Source: Fidelibacterota bacterium (lineage in GTDB: Bacteria; Fidelibacterota; Marinisomatia; Marinisomatales; UBA1611). From it: 33,293 bases of DNA. Location of the stretch: NCBI GenBank assembly GCA_002718655.1, contig PBFM01000035.1:1-33293 (forward strand), given 5' to 3'. The notes under the pieces are model-generated. The model was not told the origin of the DNA, searched no databases, and worked only from the letters and a program-made list of their open reading frames with translations. Shown here piece by piece: positions 1 to 8,215 of the stretch. Both the position numbers and the translations under genes were made by a program. How positions within the stretch are numbered: the first letter of the stretch is position 1; each line of letters opens with the position of its first letter.

Positions 1-1760
1 ATATGTTTTTTTTCAAGAATATTTTCCAACCCTTTAGCCTTTTGCAGGTGAACATTTCCGAGCTCAAATAATCTTAGACTGTTTGTTCCATTCTTTAGAT
101 TGTGATTCGCTGCCTTCAAAAGGCTGGGTAATAATGATGTACGTAGGAAACCCATTTCAATACTTAGTGGATTGAGCATTCTCACTGGTGCTTGACCATT
201 CAAACATGCTTCATTTTCATTTTGTAGTGAATTTGAATATATCTGATGAAAACCGCATGTCGACAGTGTGTATCTCAGAGGCTCTAGGTATTGTTCTGGA
301 TCTGAATGTTCGTATCTATAAGGACCATGTAGAGATTCGTCTGATGGAATATTCTCAAATCCAAAAATTCTTGCTATCTCTTCAACAAGATCTATCTCGT
401 ATAGTATATCAGGTCTGTATGTTGGAATCTCACATTGCCATTCATTACCATTATTGTTAGACAAAATTCCAAGACCATCAAAAATTCTTTTTACGGTCTT
501 ATCTTCTATCTTGATCCCTATTACTAAATCTAATTCACTACGCCTTAGATTAATTTTCTTTTTTTTGATCGGATTAGGATATACATCAATCATTTCAGAA
601 CACAATTCTCCACCTGCTATCTCTTCAAGGAGTCCAATAACGCGCCAGAACGCTGTCTCGCATCCGTTTGGATCTGCACCTCTCTCATACCGTTTTGATG
701 CATCTGTGGAAACAGAAAGACTTTTCGCACCCTTCCTAATGGTAACTGGGTCAAAATAAGCACTTTCAACAAGAAGGTTATTCGTATCATCTGATACGGC
801 CGTACTTATTCCTCCCATGATACCGGCTAACGCCAGTGCCTCATTACCGTCTGTTATAAGTAAATGTGTTTGGTTTAGTTTATGGCTATGATCATCAAGG
901 GTGATAAGGGTCTCACCTTTTTTTGCCCTCCTAACATGTATGGATTTATTTTTTAAGGAATCATAATCGAAAATATGGGTAGGATGCCCCATTTCCAATA
1001 GAACATAATTAGATATATCAACAATATTATTTATACTACGTTGCCCACTCGATTTCAATCTTTCAACCAGCCAATCAGGACTTGGCCCTACATTAACATT
1101 TTTTACTATGCCACCTATATATCGTGGGCAATCTTTATGATTTTCCATAGTAATATCAATAGTGTCACTTCCTTTGGATGCTATTTCTTTTATCGATATC
1201 TGGGTAAATTCTCTATCAGCCTTGCAGGCAATGTCACGGGCGACTCCTTGATGAGAAAATGCATCAGGACGATTAGGAGTGATATCAAGCTCTACTGATA
1301 AATATTTATATCCGTGAGAAGAAACAAAATCTGCACCTAATTCAAGACCATCTGGTAATACCATTATTCCCTCATGTTCTTCTGAAATTTTCAATTCACG
1401 CTCTGAGCAAATCATTCCTGCAGATTCGACACCTCTTATGTTAGCATTTTTAATTTTTATTTTACCAGGCAATACTGATCCGACTGTGGCAAATGCAATT
1501 GTTTGACCCGCGTCCACATTTGGGGCACCACAAATAACTTTGTGAATAAGGGTTCCATCATTGACAGTGCATAAACTTAATTTATCAGCGTTGGGATGTT
1601 TTTCTACCGTTTCAACTTTCCCGATAACAACACCAAATAATTCTGTTGGTACTGATGTCGGTTCTGCCTCCAAACCTACTTCTGTAAGCAAAGATGCTAA
1701 TTCATCTGGAGTCTCTTTAATATCTACAAACTCTTTTAACCATTCTAAAGAAATAATCAT
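1..1760 (-). CDS. pheT: Phenylalanyl-tRNA synthetase beta subunit (partial, N-terminal 586 residues)
   Basis: Beta chain of the heterotetrameric cytosolic enzyme that charges tRNA-Phe. I translated the minus strand from the ATG at 1760; it stays open to the window edge, so the C-terminal part (usual total about 800 residues, including the anticodon-binding domain) is missing. The start MIISLEWLKEFVDI is typical of PheT. It is followed by the EMAP/OB-type tRNA-binding domain (GKVETVEKHPNADKLSLC, about residues 45-65), the B3/B4 editing region (ELDITPNRPD and the downstream YIGGIV segment) and the B5 and catalytic-like core (SLRLFELGNVH near the visible end). The start overlaps the pheS stop as ATGA, which implies translational coupling. 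The gene is truncated only by the window, not biologically broken. Confidence 0.97.
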   Translation of the reverse strand, partial: MIISLEWLKEFVDIKETPDELASLLTEVGLEAEPTSVPTELFGVVIGKVETVEKHPNADKLSLCTVNDGTLIHKVICGAPNVDAGQTIAFATVGSVLPGKIKIKNANIRGVESAGMICSERELKISEEHEGIMVLPDGLELGADFVSSHGYKYLSVELDITPNRPDAFSHQGVARDIACKADREFTQISIKEIASKGSDTIDITMENHKDCPRYIGGIVKNVNVGPSPDWLVERLKSSGQRSINNIVDISNYVLLEMGHPTHIFDYDSLKNKSIHVRRAKKGETLITLDDHSHKLNQTHLLITDGNEALALAGIMGGISTAVSDDTNNLLVESAYFDPVTIRKGAKSLSVSTDASKRYERGADPNGCETAFWRVIGLLEEIAGGELCSEMIDVYPNPIKKKKINLRRSELDLVIGIKIEDKTVKRIFDGLGILSNNNGNEWQCEIPTYRPDILYEIDLVEEIARIFGFENIPSDESLHGPYRYEHSDPEQYLEPLRYTLSTCGFHQIYSNSLQNENEACLNGQAPVRMLNPLSIEMGFLRTSLLPSLLKAANHNLKNGTNSLRLFELGNVHLQKAKGLENILEKKH

Positions 1761-2752
1761 ATGAATTGTTCCAAAATTCTTATATCCCCACTGTAAAAAT
1801 GACGAATATCACTAATTTTATGCTTGAGCATAGCTATTCGTTCAACTCCCATGCCAAATGCATATCCATGAAATCGATTTGAATCATATCCAACATTATT
1901 CAATACCATAGGATTAACCATACCACATCCGAGAATTTCCATCCACTGCTGTCTCTCCTCATCCCAAATATCAACCTCTGCACTTGGCTCTGTAAAAGGA
2001 AAATATGATGGTCGAAATCTCATTTTTTTCTTTATGCCAAACATCTGTTTTACAAAATATTCCAAGCATCCTTTGAGTTCACCAAACGAGACCGTCTCAT
2101 TAATATAGATTCCTTCCACTTGATGAAAAAGACAATAGCTTTTATAGCCAATTGCCTCATTTCTATAGACCCTACCTGGAACAATATATCTGATGGGAGG
2201 ATCTTGATCTTCCATTAAGTGCACCTGTACATTCGATGTGTGTGTCCTTAGCACCGTTTCAGGATCAATGAAAAATGTATCTTGCATATCCCTTGCAGGA
2301 TGATGTTCTGGAACATTCAAAGCTGTGAAGTTATGATATTCATCATCAACCTCAGGACCATAAGCAATATGAAACCCTATGGAACGATAAATATCTTTTA
2401 TTTCTGATAGGGTTTGCTCCAAAATATGAATTGAACCCAGTCTCTGTTGCTTACCAGGTAATGATAAATCAATTAAATCATCCTCTTCCCTTTGCCTAGA
2501 AAGATTAAATTCTAAAACTTTATTTTCAAATAATACATTAAGTTCATTCTTTAATTTATTCAGCGACTCTCCCAATGCTGGACGTTCCTCATCTGAAACC
2601 TTCCCCATCAAAGAAAATAAAGAGGCTATCTTACCCCTTCTACCTAGGTATTTAGTACGAAATTGTTCAATTTGGTTTAAATCTTGGTTAACATCATCGA
2701 GTTCGGTCAGGAACGAAGTCCTGACCTCCTCGATTTGTTTTAATGCTGACAT
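1757..2752 (-). CDS. pheS: Phenylalanyl-tRNA synthetase alpha subunit
   Basis: Catalytic alpha chain of phenylalanyl-tRNA synthetase; 331 residues, the usual length. An N-terminal coiled-coil tRNA-binding arm (about residues 1-90, KYLGRRGKIASLFSLMGKV) precedes the class II core. The core shows PEVDDEYHNFTALNVPEHHPARD, motif 2 (RTHTSNVQVHLM and later GRVYRNEA), the FHQVEG segment, and motif 3 (FGMGVERIAMLKH) near the C-terminus. It begins 6 nt after the rplT stop, with no obvious Shine-Dalgarno, and its TGA overlaps the pheT ATG. It is part of the thrS-infC-rpmI-rplT-pheS-pheT cluster, the same order as in E. coli. I see no phe leader peptide or attenuator in the 6-nt gap, so regulation probably differs from E. 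coli pheM-pheST. Confidence 0.98.
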   Translation of the reverse strand: MSALKQIEEVRTSFLTELDDVNQDLNQIEQFRTKYLGRRGKIASLFSLMGKVSDEERPALGESLNKLKNELNVLFENKVLEFNLSRQREEDDLIDLSLPGKQQRLGSIHILEQTLSEIKDIYRSIGFHIAYGPEVDDEYHNFTALNVPEHHPARDMQDTFFIDPETVLRTHTSNVQVHLMEDQDPPIRYIVPGRVYRNEAIGYKSYCLFHQVEGIYINETVSFGELKGCLEYFVKQMFGIKKKMRFRPSYFPFTEPSAEVDIWDEERQQWMEILGCGMVNPMVLNNVGYDSNRFHGYAFGMGVERIAMLKHKISDIRHFYSGDIRILEQFI

Positions 2753-2758
2753 TACTTG

Positions 2759-3103
2759 TTATTTAAACGATGATGTCAGTGCGGTAAAGGACTCTGGATC
2801 ATTTACTGCCATATCGGCTAGAACTTTACGATCCAAATCAATACCATTAGTCTTCAGACCGTTTATAAATGCTGAATATGTAGTCCCATTGAGCCGACAC
2901 GCTGCATTAATACGAGTGATCCATAGTCTACGAAATTGTCTTTTTCGCTGACGTCTATCACGATAGGCATATAGCCCTGCTTTGATCACTGCATCTTTTG
3001 CAGATTTAAATGTGCGGCTCCGGGCACCATAATAGCCTTTGGCCTGCTTGACGATTTTCCGATGTCGACGATGTCGAGGTACGGAACTATTTGCTCTTGG
3101 CAT
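2759..3103 (-). CDS. rplT: 50S ribosomal protein L20
   Basis: Large-subunit assembly protein that binds 23S rRNA domain I; 114 residues, normal length. Recognised from the basic N-terminus ([20 protein letters not shown]), the [19 protein letters not shown] segment, [21 protein letters not shown], and a C-terminal globular part ending ALTSSFK. A clear Shine-Dalgarno (GGAGG on the minus strand, about 9 nt before the ATG) precedes it, stronger than those of most non-ribosomal genes here. It lies 20 nt downstream of rpmI. In E. coli, L20 represses its own operon by binding a pseudoknot in the infC-rpmI region; here that gap is only 9 nt and I could not recognise the structure. Confidence 0.98.
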   Translation of the reverse strand: MPRANSSVPRHRRHRKIVKQAKGYYGARSRTFKSAKDAVIKAGLYAYRDRRQRKRQFRRLWITRINAACRLNGTTYSAFINGLKTNGIDLDRKVLADMAVNDPESFTALTSSFK

Positions 3104-3123
3104 ATTCTATCGCCTCCAGTTAA

Positions 3124-3318
3124 TTAAATACCCAACATAGCTTTAACAAGCTTACGATCTGCACTTGAAACAATCTCTGATTGTCTCATTTTGCGCTTCG
3201 CTTTGTTAGATCTACGAATGAGCATATGTCTATGGTTTGCTTTGTTTCGCTTAATTCTGCCAGAACCTGTTACTTTGAACCTTTTTGCGGCTCCTCGCCT
3301 TGTTTTCATTTTAGGCAT
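3124..3318 (-). CDS. rpmI: 50S ribosomal protein L35
   Basis: Small basic large-subunit protein, 64 residues, standard for L35. The N-terminus MPKMKTRRGAAKRFKVTGSG and the following RIKRNKANHRHMLIRRSNKAKR are diagnostic. Its ATG has a well-placed Shine-Dalgarno (AGGAG, 6 nt spacer), and it starts 9 nt after the infC stop. Its position between infC and rplT matches the conserved IF3-L35-L20 order, so translation is probably coordinated with its neighbours. Confidence 0.98.
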   Translation of the reverse strand: MPKMKTRRGAAKRFKVTGSGRIKRNKANHRHMLIRRSNKAKRKMRQSEIVSSADRKLVKAMLGI

Positions 3319-3327
3319 CTAGCACTC

Positions 3328-3840
3328 CTATTTTGCGTTAAGGATTATTGACATGCGACGTCCTTCTAAAGGAATATCCTTTTCGATTTCTGCCACGTCT
3401 GATAATTCTTCTATTATTCTTTCCATTACTACTTTTCCAAGATCAATTCTTGACATCTCTCTACCACGAAACATAAGTGTAATCTTTAACTTAGCTCCAT
3501 CAAGTAAAAATTTTCTACCATGATTTAGCTTTGTCATCAAGTCATGTTCATCAATTCGCGGTCTGATTCTAATCTCCTTAACTTTTATGACATGTTGCTT
3601 TTTTTTGCTTTGCTGCTGTTTTTTCTTTTCTTCATATTTGATCTTTCCATAATCTAGTATTCTGCATACAGGTGGTTTAGAATTAGGACCCACTTCTATT
3701 AGGTCTAGACCAATTTCCTTGGCTTTTTCTAATGCAACTTTAATGGAGACAACGCCTAATTGCTCCCCACTTTCTGAAATTAATCGTACTTCCTTGGACG
3801 TAATATCCTGGTTAAGTCGTTGCTGCTGTTTTTTTCCTAT
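3328..3840 (-). CDS. infC: Translation initiation factor IF-3, probable AUA start codon
   Basis: IF3 binds the 30S subunit, blocks premature 50S joining and rejects non-canonical start codons. The N-domain (RLNQDITSKEVRLISESGEQLG, VGPNSKPPVCRILDYGK), a Lys/Gln-rich linker (KKKQQQSKKKQ) and the C-domain (KITLMFRGREM, LEGRRMSIIL) are all present. An ATG/GTG/TTG-only reading would begin at a GTG at 3693 and lose most of the N-domain. In frame upstream there is no ATG, GTG or TTG before the stop at 3844-3846. The best start is ATA at 3838-3840, preceded by AGGAG at 3849-3853 with an 8-nt spacer, giving 170 residues. The start lies inside the 3' end of thrS (29-nt overlap). In E. coli infC starts with AUU, which lets IF3 repress its own synthesis; an AUA start would do the same here. 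Confidence 0.93.
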   Translation of the reverse strand: MGKKQQQRLNQDITSKEVRLISESGEQLGVVSIKVALEKAKEIGLDLIEVGPNSKPPVCRILDYGKIKYEEKKKQQQSKKKQHVIKVKEIRIRPRIDEHDLMTKLNHGRKFLLDGAKLKITLMFRGREMSRIDLGKVVMERIIEELSDVAEIEKDIPLEGRRMSIILNAK

Positions 3841-5779
3841 GAGTTAATCTCCTATTTTTTATTTCATCAATCAATCGAACTTTAATATCCTCTAATGACA
3901 TAGTACCAATATCCCCATCAAATCTTTTTCTTACTGAAACTGTATCATTACTTGATTCTTTTTCACCACAAATTAACATATAATTAATTTTCTGCAATTC
4001 TGCTTGCCTGATTTTAGACCCGATTTTCTCTGAGCGATCATTTAATTTAACTCTTATTTCATGATCATTTAAGATTTTAACAATATTCTTGGCATAATCT
4101 ATGAACTTATCAGACACAGGCAATACGACAACCTGTTCAGGCGCTAACCACAGTGGGAAATTACCTCCAAAATGCTCAATTAAAAATCCAATAAATCTTT
4201 CATGTGTACCAAGTGGCGCTCTGTGTATACATAGCGGCGTTTTTTCTAAACCTTTTTCATCTATATAAGATAATGCAAATTTGGATGGTATGGCAAAATC
4301 AACTTGATTGGTTGCAAGAGTAAATTCTTTTCCAATGGCACTCCATACTTGTACATCAATTTTTGGTCCATAGAAAGCTGCTTCACCAGGAACTTCTTCA
4401 AAATCAATATTTCCTTCATTAAGTGCTTCTCTGACCCATTGTTCAGTCTCTAACCAAAGTGCAGGGTCATCTACATATTTTTTTCCTAAGCCACCCTTAT
4501 CATGCAAACTGAGCCGCATTGAATATTTTTCTATTCCAAAAATCTTGAAATATTTTAAATACATATTGCATACTGCCAAGAATTCATCTTTAAATTGATT
4601 TTCTGTACAGTAAATATGCGCATCGTTCATTTGAAGACTTCTAACACGCATCAACCCAAAAAGTTGTCCAGATTTCTCATATCGATAGCAGGTACCATAC
4701 TCAGCAAATCTGATTGGTAGATCTCTATAACTTCGAGGATTAGAGGAGTAGATTTTGTGATGATGTGGACAGTTCATTGGTTTAACAAAATATTCAGTTC
4801 CATCAATATCCATTGCTGGATACATAGAATCTTTATAATGCTCTAGGTGCCCAGATTTCTCATATAACCTACCTTTAGTTAAATGGGGTGTCCTGACAAG
4901 CTCGTAACCATCTTTTCTTTCAGTTTCCTTTGCTAACTTTTCTAATTCTTCTACAATTATTGCTCCATTAGGAAGCCACAGAGGAAGGCCTGGGCCAACT
5001 TCATCATCGAAGGTAAATAATTTTAATTCTTTTCCAAGCTTACGATGGTCTCTTTTTTTTGCTTCTTCTAGATTATGTAGATGATTTTTTAAAGCTTCTC
5101 TAGTAGAAAAAACAGTTCCATATATTCTCTGAAGCATTTTGTTGTTCTCATCACCTCGCCAATAAGCACCAGATGTTGATAACAATTTGAAATATTTTAT
5201 CTTTGATGTGTTTGATACATGTGGCCCTCTACACAAATCTGTGAAATCTGATTGCTCGTACATAGTAATCTTATCATCAGCATTAATTTGCTTTATTATC
5301 TCTATTTTATAAGATTCATTGAGCATTTTAAATTTATCAATAGCTATATCAGCCTTAACCTCTTTCCGAATGATGTTTTGCCCTAGCTTGGCCAACTCTT
5401 TCATCTTATTTTCAATTTTAATTAAGATTTCATCAGTGAATGATATATCTACATCAAAATCATAATAAAACCCATTTTGAATAGTTGGTCCAATTGTGAT
5501 TTTAGCATCCGGAAACAAATACTTTACTGCCTGAGCCATCAAATGCGCTGTTGAATGGAGTAAGGTGTCATGTCCTTCTGGAGTGTCTCCTGTAAACAGT
5601 TCTAAGCTATTATCGCTTTTCATTGAGTAATTTAAATCTCTCAACTCTCCGTCAACCCTCGCCACCACAACAGCTCTTGCTAAACCAGGTCCTATACTAT
5701 CAGCAACTTCCTGGGGTGTAGTGCCTACGGGAAATGTTTTTGTGGAATTATCAGGTAGGGTTATATTGATTTTTTTCAT
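3812..5779 (-). CDS. thrS: Threonyl-tRNA synthetase
   Basis: Cytosolic class II synthetase that charges tRNA-Thr and edits Ser-tRNA-Thr; 655 residues, typical bacterial length. In order: TGS domain (about 1-62), editing domain with HSTAH (His75, His79) and CRGPH (Cys183, His187), the catalytic core with the zinc-binding Cys337 in MNCPHHH and the RYEKSGQL and RMRSLQMNDAHIYC-like region (here RVRSLQMNDAHIYC), and a C-terminal anticodon-binding domain (APEQVVVLPVSDK onward). The ATG at 5779 is supported because the TGS domain begins immediately. It sits only 14 nt after the tRNA-Val 3' end, in a purely A/T-rich leader without Shine-Dalgarno. The 3' end overlaps infC by 29 nt. Confidence 0.98.
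   Translation of the reverse strand: MKKINITLPDNSTKTFPVGTTPQEVADSIGPGLARAVVVARVDGELRDLNYSMKSDNSLELFTGDTPEGHDTLLHSTAHLMAQAVKYLFPDAKITIGPTIQNGFYYDFDVDISFTDEILIKIENKMKELAKLGQNIIRKEVKADIAIDKFKMLNESYKIEIIKQINADDKITMYEQSDFTDLCRGPHVSNTSKIKYFKLLSTSGAYWRGDENNKMLQRIYGTVFSTREALKNHLHNLEEAKKRDHRKLGKELKLFTFDDEVGPGLPLWLPNGAIIVEELEKLAKETERKDGYELVRTPHLTKGRLYEKSGHLEHYKDSMYPAMDIDGTEYFVKPMNCPHHHKIYSSNPRSYRDLPIRFAEYGTCYRYEKSGQLFGLMRVRSLQMNDAHIYCTENQFKDEFLAVCNMYLKYFKIFGIEKYSMRLSLHDKGGLGKKYVDDPALWLETEQWVREALNEGNIDFEEVPGEAAFYGPKIDVQVWSAIGKEFTLATNQVDFAIPSKFALSYIDEKGLEKTPLCIHRAPLGTHERFIGFLIEHFGGNFPLWLAPEQVVVLPVSDKFIDYAKNIVKILNDHEIRVKLNDRSEKIGSKIRQAELQKINYMLICGEKESSNDTVSVRKRFDGDIGTMSLEDIKVRLIDEIKNRRLTHRKKTAATT
3849..3853 (-). 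promoter_or_regulatory. Shine-Dalgarno site that decides the infC start
   Basis: AGGAG on the minus strand, 8 nt before an ATA codon at 3838-3840. It lies within the thrS coding sequence. No standard start codon lies within reach downstream in the IF3 frame, so this site supports AUA as the IF3 start. Confidence 0.75.
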
Positions 5780-5793
5780 TTTTTTTTATTCTG

Positions 5794-5867
5794 TGGGCGA
5801 TAGCGGAGTCGAACCACTGACCTCTACGATGTCAACGTAGCGCTCTAACCAGCTGAGCTAATCGCCC
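5794..5867 (-). tRNA. tRNA-Val (anticodon GAC)
   Basis: Minus-strand cloverleaf of 74 nt without encoded CCA. The acceptor stem is a perfect 7-bp GGGCGAT/ATCGCCC with discriminator A. D-arm GCTC...GAGC, anticodon stem CTACG/CGTAG around loop TTGACAT (GAC, Val), and a T-arm with TTCGACT loop. It lies between the S41 protease gene (70 nt away) and thrS (14 nt away) on the same strand, so it is probably cotranscribed with thrS and released by RNase P and RNase Z or equivalent. Confidence 0.97.
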
Positions 5868-5908
5868 TTAATACTAAATTCACATAAAAAATTAAGCTCA
5901 TAAAATGT

Positions 5909-5929
5909 TTGAATAAAATAAATATTCAA
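5909..5929. repeat. AT-rich inverted repeat between the S41 protease gene and tRNA-Val
   Basis: Arms TTGAATA (5909-5915) and TATTCAA (5923-5929) are perfect 7-bp complements around a 7-nt spacer. It could be a weak terminator for the upstream minus-strand run or an operator for the tRNA-Val/thrS transcript. There is no T-run of terminator type, and chance is possible in such AT-rich sequence. Confidence 0.3.
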
Positions 5930-5937
5930 TTAATATG

Positions 5938-7581
5938 TTATTGTAAAAGGAAAATTTTATCATATGCAACTGAATCGTTTAAAATATCTAATGCTTTTTG
6001 AATGTCTTTATCTTCTCTTGATGATATTTTAATCCTTCCTTTTTCTCCATCAAAATAATCGGCAAACTCAACCATTAAATAATGTCTCAACTTATCTTTT
6101 TCCTCATCAAACTGATTGATGGCAATTTGTTCAAAATATGAATCTAGTATATCAATTGCCCCCTGTATTTGTATACTTGTAGAATCAAGTTTCAAAAGAT
6201 TATCTTTCATATCAAGATAATTACTCTCGCCTTTCATGAAAATATTCAAATCACTTGAATGCAAATATTCTTCAAAATCATATATCATACTAGTATCTTC
6301 GTCGACCTCTTGAAATGATGAATAAATCATTTTTTTCTTTTGAAGAAAATTGAAAAATAATCCTTGTCGCCAACTGGCTGATAGCAAAGGTGTCACCTCA
6401 TCTAATTCTATTATATAGTCAGGAGTAATGCCACCAGACCCAGAAACAACTCGCCCTCCTTTAGTATAGTACAATGAATCCTGCGATAACGAATCAGCTA
6501 ATATATCTTCTGGTAAATATCCAGGCTTTTGTATAAGTCTGCCACTGGGAATGTAGTACTTTGCTGTTGTTATTTTTACAGACCTGTCTGTATCTAGATT
6601 AAACACGGTCTGAACCAGACCTTTTCCAAATGTTTGACGCCCAATCACCACGCCTCTATCTAAATCTTGGAGCGTACCCGCAATAATCTCACTTGCAGAT
6701 GCACTACCCTGATTAACTAATACAATAATGTTAATATCCTTAGGAACAATCGGGTCATATTTACTCAAATATTTACGATTTGATTTTTTGGTTTTTCCTT
6801 GTGTCCAAACTAACACCTCACCCTTGTCAGTAAGCAAATCCAATATATTGACAGCTGAATTAAGTAATCCTCCAGGATTATCTCTTAGATCTAAAATAAA
6901 TCCAGTCATATTGCTATCTAATAAACTTTTTATAGCGGATTTAATTTCTTTATCTGAGTTGCGAGAAAAGCGAGTCAGCCTAATATATCCGGTGTAATCA
7001 TCAAGCATTCCTGAATATGAAATATCCTTAACCTGTATGCTCTCTCTTATTAGTACAAATTCTATTAACTCATCTACCCCAACCCTACTGATACTAAGTT
7101 TCACACCGGTGCCCTGCTTACCCCTTATCAACTTGGCCGCATCATCAATATTGTACTCATCTGTTTCTACATCATCAATCCTAATAATTTTATCTCCACT
7201 TAAAATACCAGCCCTTTTTGCTGGGGAATTATCCATTGGTGTTATAACGGTTAACTGTTTTTCTCTCATCCCAATCTGAATACCAACTCCACCATATTTT
7301 CCTTTAGTTAACATTTCAATTCCATCTTTCTCTTCTTTTTCCATATAGGTTGTATACGGATCTAATTCCAGAAGCATATTGTTTATACTTAATTTAGTAA
7401 AAGCATCTAAATCAATATCATCAACATAATTTGTAATTATGTGGCGATAAACATCATTAATTAGAGATTGATTTTTTCTAACACGTTTATAAATATCGTT
7501 TGGAGATGGTCCACCTGAGATAAAAGATAAAACTAAAAGGAAACAAATAGAGCGTTTGATTTTATTATTTAAGATTTTCAT
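5938..7581 (-). CDS. Secreted/periplasmic S41 family C-terminal processing protease
   Basis: CtpA/Prc-type serine protease of 547 residues, probably acting in the periplasm on protein C-termini. An N-terminal hydrophobic segment (residues 9-22, after KIKRS) looks like a signal peptide or anchor. A PDZ domain follows (about 90-180, GKYGGVGIQIG and SPAKRAGILSGDKIIRIDD). The protease core has LDLRDNPGGLLNSAV (about 230-245), GSASASEIIAGTLQD (292-306, containing the nucleophilic Ser) and FGKGLVQT (catalytic Lys320). The C-terminal 150 residues (450 on) are extra and end in a helical, charged region. The ATG lies inside the end of tmk (17-nt overlap). Members of this family often have about 450 residues when lacking the C-terminal extension. 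The cleaved substrate is unknown. Confidence 0.95.
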   Translation of the reverse strand: MKILNNKIKRSICFLLVLSFISGGPSPNDIYKRVRKNQSLINDVYRHIITNYVDDIDLDAFTKLSINNMLLELDPYTTYMEKEEKDGIEMLTKGKYGGVGIQIGMREKQLTVITPMDNSPAKRAGILSGDKIIRIDDVETDEYNIDDAAKLIRGKQGTGVKLSISRVGVDELIEFVLIRESIQVKDISYSGMLDDYTGYIRLTRFSRNSDKEIKSAIKSLLDSNMTGFILDLRDNPGGLLNSAVNILDLLTDKGEVLVWTQGKTKKSNRKYLSKYDPIVPKDINIIVLVNQGSASASEIIAGTLQDLDRGVVIGRQTFGKGLVQTVFNLDTDRSVKITTAKYYIPSGRLIQKPGYLPEDILADSLSQDSLYYTKGGRVVSGSGGITPDYIIELDEVTPLLSASWRQGLFFNFLQKKKMIYSSFQEVDEDTSMIYDFEEYLHSSDLNIFMKGESNYLDMKDNLLKLDSTSIQIQGAIDILDSYFEQIAINQFDEEKDKLRHYLMVEFADYFDGEKGRIKISSREDKDIQKALDILNDSVAYDKIFLLQ

Positions 7582-8215
7582 TAAAAAAATTTATTGTTTT
7601 TTCCCATATTGTACTATGGATTACTGATATTGATTTACTTCCATCAATTGTTATGAATCTATCATCATACAATTTTGCTAATTTATTGTATTCACTTCTC
7701 ACTTTTTGCTGGAATTCGATACCTGCACCCTCAATTCTATCTGCATTCTCAATTTTAGATAGAGAAAATGAATCTTTAGCGTCTATGTCTAATAAAAATG
7801 TTAGGTCAGGGTCTATTTCAAATGTAGCAAAATCATTTAAACCAATTAGAAATTCAGTATTTAATCCTCTGCCACCACCCTGATATGCAAGAGTGGAATC
7901 TTTAAACCTATCTGCGATGACAAATATCCCTTTTTCTAATGCTGGAATTATTTCTTCCTTTGTAAGCTGTGCTCGACTAGCGGTCATCAATAATGCTTCA
8001 GTTCTAGAAGACATCTCATAATAATTTTTATTTAACAAAATATTACGAATTTTTTCTGAGATTTTTGTTCCTCCTGGTTCTCTAACTAATTTTGTTTTAA
8101 TTCCTTGATCATTTAGCCTACTCAGCAACAGGCTTACTTGTGTACTTTTCCCACAGCCATCAATACCTTCAAATGAAATAAAAACACCTTTATTAGAAGT
8201 AAACATTTTCATCAT
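7565..8215 (-). CDS. tmk: Thymidylate kinase
   Basis: Phosphorylates dTMP to dTDP in dTTP synthesis; 216 residues. The P-loop FEGIDGCGKSTQ lies at about residues 15-26, the DR(E/F) motif region includes REPGGTKISEKIR and ADRFKDSTLAYQGGGRGL, and TFLLDIDAKDS is the downstream conserved strand. The gene overlaps rsmI by 23 nt upstream and the S41 protease by 17 nt downstream, so it is embedded in a compressed run. Two ATGs are adjacent (8215 and 8212); either could be used. Confidence 0.97.
   Translation of the reverse strand: MMKMFTSNKGVFISFEGIDGCGKSTQVSLLLSRLNDQGIKTKLVREPGGTKISEKIRNILLNKNYYEMSSRTEALLMTASRAQLTKEEIIPALEKGIFVIADRFKDSTLAYQGGGRGLNTEFLIGLNDFATFEIDPDLTFLLDIDAKDSFSLSKIENADRIEGAGIEFQQKVRSEYNKLAKLYDDRFITIDGSKSISVIHSTIWEKTINFFNENLK

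Noticed and set aside
188-1764. Plus-strand frames of 67-101 residues
   Set aside because: They are antisense to pheT, whose minus-strand frame is continuous and conserved.
3328-3693. infC starting at GTG 3693 (121 residues)
   Set aside because: It would remove most of the conserved IF3 N-domain, which is present in frame upstream.
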